DNA of 27,265 bases, from positions 90,156-117,420 of the forward strand of contig QAMI01000005.1 in NCBI GenBank assembly GCA_003150395.1. Reading direction: 5' to 3'. The position numbers and the translations under genes were made by a program. The notes under the pieces are model-generated. The model worked only from the letters and a program-made list of their open reading frames with translations. It had not been told where the DNA came from and did not search any database. This document shows positions 22,682 through 27,265 of the stretch, piece by piece. Numbering within the stretch: the first letter of the stretch is position 1; every line of letters starts with the position of its first letter. The DNA comes from Candidatus Gastranaerophilales bacterium (lineage in GTDB: Bacteria > Cyanobacteriota > Vampirovibrionia > Gastranaerophilales > Gastranaerophilaceae).

Positions 22682-23484
22682 TGGTTATTAAAAAAGTTAC
22701 AGTCAATACTATAAAAAAGATAAAAAATTCCGGAGAGAAATTTTCGGTTTTGACTGCATACGACTTTTCGACAGCCAAATATATTGACGAAGCCGGGATT
22801 GATGTAATTTTGATAGGTGATAGTTTGGCAATGACAGCACTTGGGTATGAAACAACTCATTCGGTTGGCGTTGATGAGATGAAAATTTTCACACGCGCTG
22901 TTGCAAAAGGAGTTCAAAGAGCACTTGTTGTAACAGATATGCCATTTTTAAGCTATCAAACTGATATTTCATCAGCTATCCAAAACTGCGGCGAAATGAT
23001 TAAACTTGGCGCTAATGCCTTGAAAATCGAAGGTTATAGCGAATATACTGTTAATTTGGTTAAAAGGCTTGTTGAAACAGGAATTCCGGTAATGGCGCAC
23101 TTGGGATTTACACCGCAATTTTTGAATACACTTGGCGGCTATAAAATTCAAGGGAAAACAAGAGAAGCCACAGATGAAATTTTGCGCCAGGCAAAAGATT
23201 TGGAGCTAGCAGGAGCCTTTTCGTTAGTGCTGGAAATGGTGCCGCAAGACTCTGCAAAATATATAACTGAAAATCTTTCAATTCCTACAATTTCCTGTGG
23301 CGCGGGAAAGTATTGCGATGCACAGGTTCTGGTCTGCGATGATGTGTTTGGAAAATATTCGGAATTTACGCCAAAATTTGCAAGAAAATACGGAGATATG
23401 AGAGCTTTTATTATAGATTGTGCAAAAAGATTTGACGAGGATGTGAAAACCGGAAGTTTCCCTTCCGAAAATGAAGTCTTTTAA
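22681..23484 (+). CDS. panB: 3-methyl-2-oxobutanoate hydroxymethyltransferase (pantothenate synthesis)
   Basis: A 267-residue TIM-barrel enzyme that makes ketopantoate from 2-oxoisovalerate and methylene-tetrahydrofolate. Key positions are LIGDSLAMT (Asp47), VTDMPF (Asp86), KIEGY (Glu117) and VLEMVP (Glu185), the Mg- and substrate-binding residues of PanB. GGYKIQG and SCGAGKYCDAQVLV are also typical. The ATG at 22681 overlaps the yvcK stop as TAATG, indicating translational coupling; an in-frame ATG at 22669 lies inside yvcK and is less likely. It is separated from panC by one membrane-TPR gene. Confidence 0.96.
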   Translation: MVIKKVTVNTIKKIKNSGEKFSVLTAYDFSTAKYIDEAGIDVILIGDSLAMTALGYETTHSVGVDEMKIFTRAVAKGVQRALVVTDMPFLSYQTDISSAIQNCGEMIKLGANALKIEGYSEYTVNLVKRLVETGIPVMAHLGFTPQFLNTLGGYKIQGKTREATDEILRQAKDLELAGAFSLVLEMVPQDSAKYITENLSIPTISCGAGKYCDAQVLVCDDVFGKYSEFTPKFARKYGDMRAFIIDCAKRFDEDVKTGSFPSENEVF

Positions 23485-23504
23485 TAAAGAAGGGTGCGTT
23501 TATT

Positions 23505-24254
23505 ATGATTAATAATGACTTATTTATGACGATAGTTGTAATGTTTGTTTTATCAATATTATGTTTACTTGTATTGGTCGGAGTTGCGGTTTGGTCAGGA
23601 GTAGAATTCTATAAATCAAAAACATTTAAATTCTTACCAATAAAAATTTCGCTTATCGTAATTTCTCTTTTGGTAATCTATTTAGGCATACCTTTTTGGT
23701 TTTTGGGAGCAGCATATAATAATTATGACAGCGAAAAAGCCGAACATTTTTATGATTTAGCAATTAAGACTGCACTAATGCCTTCCGTAAAAGCACTAAT
23801 GTATAATGAAAAAGGTGCTTACTATGCAATTTCTTTTAGAGGAACGGAGGCAATAGCAGCATATGAAAAGTCTTATGAAATAAAAAAAGATGAAGCTCCG
23901 CTTCACCAATTATGTTTGCTTTATACAGTCAAAGGTGATTATGACAAGGCTGTTGGAACATGTGTTCAAACCTCTCACAATCAGATGGCTGCAATAAACA
24001 GCATATTGAACAAAAACTATCCTTTGGCGCTAAATGTTATTAATATTGAATTTAAGAATGAACAGCCAACCTGCTGGGATTATGCGGTAAGAGGGTACAT
24101 TTATAGGGCACTTGGTCGCAAAGAAAGGTTTGAGTCTGATTTTGAGACGGCATTTAATCTTTGCCCTAATAATGTCAAGTTAAATGAGATTTACGAAAAT
24201 AGCAGATATTATGAAGAATACTACATAGATTTAAGAAAAAAATTCCATTTTTAA
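23505..24254 (+). CDS. Membrane protein with TPR-like repeats
   Basis: A 249-residue protein with two hydrophobic segments, about residues 7-34 and 46-70. Helical repeats follow, with TPR features: NEKGAYYAISFRGTEAIAAY, LHQLCLLYTVKGDYDKAVGT and AVRGYIYRALGRKERFESDF. It probably serves as a membrane-bound scaffold. It lies between panB and panC, 20 nt after panB, with a GAAGGGTG Shine-Dalgarno sequence. No enzymatic link to pantothenate synthesis is evident; its placement may only reflect a compact operon. Confidence 0.8.
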   Translation: MINNDLFMTIVVMFVLSILCLLVLVGVAVWSGVEFYKSKTFKFLPIKISLIVISLLVIYLGIPFWFLGAAYNNYDSEKAEHFYDLAIKTALMPSVKALMYNEKGAYYAISFRGTEAIAAYEKSYEIKKDEAPLHQLCLLYTVKGDYDKAVGTCVQTSHNQMAAINSILNKNYPLALNVINIEFKNEQPTCWDYAVRGYIYRALGRKERFESDFETAFNLCPNNVKLNEIYENSRYYEEYYIDLRKKFHF

Positions 24255-24291
24255 ATCTTGTGATATAATTTCAATAAAAGAGGTGAGAGTA

Positions 24292-25149
24292 ATGTTGCTT
24301 CATAAAATAGCGGAAGTAAGAGAGAAAGTAAAACAGTGGAAAAAAGAAGGCTTAACAGTAGGTCTTGTTCCAACAATGGGAGCACTTCACAAAGGTCATT
24401 TAAGCCTTATTGAAAAAAGCGTAGAAAAATGTGATAAAACAGTAATTTCTGTTTTTGTTAATCCAATCCAGTTCTGTCCTGGTGAAGATTATGAAAAATA
24501 CCCTCGAACTTTAGAGGCAGACTTAAAATTAGCAGAGAAAGCAGGTGTTGATATAGTTTTCGCCCCGTCAGCAGAAGAAATGTATGGTCAGGGGCATATA
24601 ATGTCAAACGATTTTTTAACTTATGTAATTCCTCCGTTTTTCTATGTTAATAAACTCTGCGGGAAATCAAGAACAGGCCATTTTGACGGTGTTTGCACGG
24701 TAGTTAATAAACTATTCAATATAGTTCAGCCTGATTTTGCGTTTTTTGGAGAAAAAGACCGCCAGCAGTTAATCATTATTAAGAAAATGGTGAAGGATTT
24801 AAGTATTCCTGTTGAAATTATTCCATGCCCCATTATTCGTGAAGATGACGGCCTGGCAATGAGTTCAAGGAATAAATATCTCAACCCGCAAGAGAGAAAA
24901 GATGCGCTTGTTCTTAAAGATATTTTATTTAATATAAAATCATGCTATAATTCTGGTATTAAAGATACAGAGGCTCTCTCAGAAACCGCATATAAGTTTT
25001 TGACAGATGCTCACAATCTTGAATATCTGGAGTTCCGAGATAAAAATGATTTGGAATTAAAGAAAACCGCTGACAAAGATACAATAGTTTTTATAGCTGT
25101 AAAAATTGGCAGTGTCCGGTTAATTGACAATATTTCATTGGAAGGTTAA
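24292..25149 (+). CDS. panC: Pantothenate synthetase (pantoate-beta-alanine ligase)
   Basis: A 285-residue enzyme that joins pantoate and beta-alanine with ATP in the cytoplasm. Motifs are LVPTMGALHKGHLSLIEKS (nucleotide-binding HxGH as HKGH at 33-36), SVFVNPIQF, YPRT, GKSRTGHFDGVCTVVNKL and FFGEKDRQQL, then REDDGLAMSSRN (KMSKS-like). The ATG at 24292 has GAGGTGA at good spacing; the GTG at 24283 overlaps that site and is rejected. It follows the TPR gene by 37 nt. panD, for beta-alanine, is not in the window. Confidence 0.96.
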   Translation: MLLHKIAEVREKVKQWKKEGLTVGLVPTMGALHKGHLSLIEKSVEKCDKTVISVFVNPIQFCPGEDYEKYPRTLEADLKLAEKAGVDIVFAPSAEEMYGQGHIMSNDFLTYVIPPFFYVNKLCGKSRTGHFDGVCTVVNKLFNIVQPDFAFFGEKDRQQLIIIKKMVKDLSIPVEIIPCPIIREDDGLAMSSRNKYLNPQERKDALVLKDILFNIKSCYNSGIKDTEALSETAYKFLTDAHNLEYLEFRDKNDLELKKTADKDTIVFIAVKIGSVRLIDNISLEG

Positions 25150-25167
25150 TGAAAATAAGAGGAAAGT

Positions 25168-26091
25168 ATGCTTGCATTATTTAATTTTTTTAAAAAGTTT
25201 TTAAGACTATTCGTTGATTTTGCAATGGTAATTCAAATTGTCGTAGCAATAGTCCTTTTTACATTTATAATGTATTGGTTCTTTGATTTGATAAATTTCC
25301 AAATTCTTGCATTTCTGACTCCTGTTGCAAATAATATTACAGTCTTTATGCATTCATACTTTGAAGAATCGTTGAACAAAGGTGTAAACGAAACTGACGG
25401 TTCATTATTCCTTTTTGTAATGTTTCTTTTTGTTGTTATCGGTGCGCTTTCACAATTGAAAATTTATACTGTTTCAGCAGAAAATCGTGTCAGCAGAAAG
25501 ATTGACAAAATCAAATCAAAAAATGAAGATGAATTTAATGCCCAACTCAGAGCTGAAGCGGATCAGGCAATTTTGGCTTACCGAAATGTTGTTTTAATTG
25601 TAAAACTTTCAGCTTATAAACGCACAGTAGATGACATGAGAACAGATGAAGAAAAAGAGAAAGAACATAAAGAAATGGTTGACCGGCTTGTTTGTGAATT
25701 TTATAGCAGAGTGAAAGAAGCACCATGCTGTAAATTTGCAAAAAGCGGCGACCAGCTTGTTGTAACCTTGAAGGGATTTACTCATGTAAATAAACTTCTC
25801 TATTACACGGAAAAAGCTCTTGAAGATTTGCGAGCCGAAATGCGTAAAGAAAACTGGATTATGAAATTTTACGCGGCAATTGACGCTTTTGACGATAAAG
25901 TTTTACTAAAGGATGTGTATTATGATTTGCAAATTCTTTTGAAATTAAATCTTTATAATGAAATAATCTGCTATGGTAATTTCTGTAATCGTTATTACAT
26001 GGAGCCGAAAAATATGTTTGAAGCTTATTTGAAAGGTGTTTACGATACCACAGAACCCGAAAACGTCTGGACTTTGGTTAAAAAATATTAA
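25168..26091 (+). CDS. Integral membrane protein of unknown function
   Basis: A 307-residue protein. Hydrophobic segments are at about residues 15-50 (one or two helices) and 80-98 (SLFLFVMFLFVVIGALSQL). A charged helical region follows (about 105-170, with DEEKEKEHKEMVDRL), and a mixed alpha/beta C-terminal domain (LVVTLKGFTHVNKLLYY onward). No family is recognised. AGAGGAAAG precedes the ATG. It lies 18 nt after panC and closes the yvcK-panB-TPR-panC run before the L10 leader. Confidence 0.7.
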   Translation: MLALFNFFKKFLRLFVDFAMVIQIVVAIVLFTFIMYWFFDLINFQILAFLTPVANNITVFMHSYFEESLNKGVNETDGSLFLFVMFLFVVIGALSQLKIYTVSAENRVSRKIDKIKSKNEDEFNAQLRAEADQAILAYRNVVLIVKLSAYKRTVDDMRTDEEKEKEHKEMVDRLVCEFYSRVKEAPCCKFAKSGDQLVVTLKGFTHVNKLLYYTEKALEDLRAEMRKENWIMKFYAAIDAFDDKVLLKDVYYDLQILLKLNLYNEIICYGNFCNRYYMEPKNMFEAYLKGVYDTTEPENVWTLVKKY

Positions 26092-26138
26092 GTGCATGCT
26101 TGATTTTTAAAATATTTTAATATAAACTTGGATTATAA

Positions 26139-26265
26139 ACCGCAGACAATTAGCAGCTTAAGCTTTAAATGTTTATAAAAACAGCTAATCGAGGTTACAC
26201 TGGCGAATTATTTATATTTCAAAAATGTGTGATTTTGCGGTTTGGATGCGCAAAATCTTTTTTGT
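26139..26265 (+). ncRNA. Ribosomal protein L10 leader with attenuator
   Basis: The leader shows the conserved L10-leader pattern: CCGCAGACA, then ATTAGC, a loop, GCTAAT and CGAGGTTACACT. The arms ATTAGC/GCTAAT close a stem around an AT-rich insert. An intrinsic terminator follows. L10, as the L10(L12)4 complex, binds this leader and represses its own operon; in Firmicutes-type leaders this works by promoting the terminator. A weak promoter (TTGATT at 26100, TATAAA at 26121) lies upstream. Confidence 0.8.
26231..26264 (+). terminator. Intrinsic terminator/attenuator before rplJ
   Basis: A perfect 9-bp stem GATTTTGCG/CGCAAAATC with a 9-nt loop, followed by six T. It lies 56 nt upstream of rplJ and downstream of the L10-binding element, so it is probably the regulated attenuator. 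It may also end read-through from the membrane-protein gene. Confidence 0.88.
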
Positions 26266-26319
26266 ATGAAAAAGTTTTGAGCCTCAAATATCAGGTCGAT
26301 ACAATATAAGGAGCTAAAA

Positions 26320-26841
26320 ATGGCAACAAAACAATTTAAATCTGAAAAAATAGATGCTCTGAAATCAAAATTGGAAAAAGCTAAAGTTGCAGTTGTAACT
26401 GAATACAAAGGCTACTCTGTAGAAGAAATTACCAAGTTAAGACGCGCACTTCAAAAAGAAGGCGGCGACTACATGGTTACAAAAAATACTTTGGCTAAAA
26501 TTGCCGTAAAAGGTACTGATTTTGAAATTCTTAATGATACATTAAAAGGACCTGTAGCCTTGGCTTTCGGATACGAAGACCAGGTAAGTCCTGCCAAAAT
26601 TGTTGCAAAATTCATCAAAGAAAGCAAAAAAGGTGTAATTTTAGGTGCAGCACTTGACGGTAATTTGTTATCAGCACAAGAAACAGAAGCACTTGCAAAA
26701 CTTCCTTCAAAAGAAGAACTTATCGCCAAAATGCTTGGTTCTATCAATTCACCGGCATCAGGCATTGCACTTTCTGTCAACGCAGTTATGGCATCTCTTA
26801 CAAGAGCTATTGCCGCTGTCAGAGATCAGAAAGCAGCTTAG
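26320..26841 (+). CDS. rplJ: 50S ribosomal protein L10
   Basis: A 173-residue L10: VVTEYKGYSVEEITKLRRAL, then GGDYMVTKNTLAKIAVKGTD and GPVALAFGYEDQVSPAKIV. The C-terminal helix (SLTRAIAAVRDQKAA) binds L7/L12 dimers. It anchors the ribosomal stalk to 23S rRNA. AAGGAG precedes the ATG. It is preceded by metabolic genes, not by rplK-rplA as in most bacteria. rplL follows after 92 nt. Confidence 0.97.
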   Translation: MATKQFKSEKIDALKSKLEKAKVAVVTEYKGYSVEEITKLRRALQKEGGDYMVTKNTLAKIAVKGTDFEILNDTLKGPVALAFGYEDQVSPAKIVAKFIKESKKGVILGAALDGNLLSAQETEALAKLPSKEELIAKMLGSINSPASGIALSVNAVMASLTRAIAAVRDQKAA

Positions 26842-26933
26842 TGGATTTGGACAAATGTGCAGCGTAAGCTGAACAAAGCTAAAATCTAAACCAACAAGAA
26901 AAAGTACACAATTAAATTACAAGGAGAAAAATA

Positions 26934-27265
26934 ATGTCTAACGTAGAATCAATTTTAGAATCAATTGAAAAATTAACTTTATTAGAAGCAGCAGAATTAG
27001 TAAAAGCTATGGAAGAAAAATTCGGCGTATCAGCAGCAGCTCCGGTTGCAGTAGCAGCAGCTCCTGCAGCAGCAGGTGAAGCAGCTGGCGAAGCTGAAGC
27101 ATCTGAAGTTTCAGTTATTCTTGCAGCAGCAGGCGCTAACAAAATCGCTGTATTAAAAGAAGTTCGTGCAATCACTGGCTTGGGCTTGAAAGAAGCTAAA
27201 GACTTGGTTGACGGTGCTCCGAAACCTGTTAAAGAAGGCATCAAAAAAGAAGATGCTGAAGCTAT
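26934..27265 (+). CDS. rplL: 50S ribosomal protein L7/L12 (partial, 3' end beyond window)
   Basis: 110 codons are visible. The N-terminal dimerisation helices (SNVESILESIEKLTLLEAAE) are followed by an Ala-rich hinge (AAAPVAVAAAPAAAGEAAGE). The C-terminal factor-binding domain then runs EVSVILAAAGANKIAVLKEV, ITGLGLKEAKDLVDGAPK and VKEGIKKEDAEA. Only about 15 residues should be missing. A strong AAGGAG lies 7 nt before the ATG. It is co-transcribed with rplJ and recruits translation factors to the ribosome. Confidence 0.96.
   Translation, partial: MSNVESILESIEKLTLLEAAELVKAMEEKFGVSAAAPVAVAAAPAAAGEAAGEAEASEVSVILAAAGANKIAVLKEVRAITGLGLKEAKDLVDGAPKPVKEGIKKEDAEA

Noticed and set aside
26912..27244. 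110-codon minus-strand open frame
   Set aside because: It is the shadow of rplL; the Ala-rich hinge keeps the opposite frame open.

Overview
The window is low-GC bacterial DNA. The right 10.8 kb (about 16.42-27.27 kb) is chromosomal backbone: tRNA-Asp, a GH57 glucan-branching enzyme, rpsT, a PxpA-like protein, a YvcK/CofD protein with two N-terminal membrane segments, panB, panC, and rplJ-rplL behind an L10 leader. The two-helix YvcK, the GH57 enzyme and the AT-rich, partly Shine-Dalgarno-less starts fit a gut relative of Cyanobacteria (Vampirovibrionia/Gastranaerophilales). That placement is an inference from gene types, not a phylogenetic result.

The left 16.35 kb is accessory DNA. At its right edge lies what looks like one end of a Mu-like transposable element, read on the minus strand. 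It comprises a TGTA terminus proposed at 16354, six copies of a 16-bp motif between 16132 and 16346, a divergent small gene in the place of the Mu repressor (15359-15994), a DDE transposase (MuA type), an AAA+ target-selection ATPase (MuB type), and a translationally coupled homologue of the Mu virion-morphogenesis protein G. The end lies about 35 bp past the terminator of an intact tRNA-Asp gene. The other end is not in the window, so how much of 1-11637 belongs to the element is unknown.

Further left is a plus-strand operon (1496-9689) coding for a membrane-anchored staphylococcal-type nuclease, an SNF2-family helicase with a long C-terminal extension, and the Mod and Res subunits of a Type III restriction-modification system. 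Gaps are 29, 37 and 10 nt, and a strong hairpin terminator follows. Five small XRE-type HTH regulators surround this operon: one at 323, a tandem pair at 1358-675, and two at 10681 and 11143. Perfect dyads lie in several of their upstream regions. A two-gene minus-strand unit of unknown function (10186-10512 and 9722-10162) sits between the operon and the regulators.

A reasonable working picture is a Mu-like element that may carry a helicase-augmented Type III defence operon under local HTH repressor control. The restriction operon, the transposition module and the end-repeat array are seen directly. The link between them as one mobile unit is inferred.
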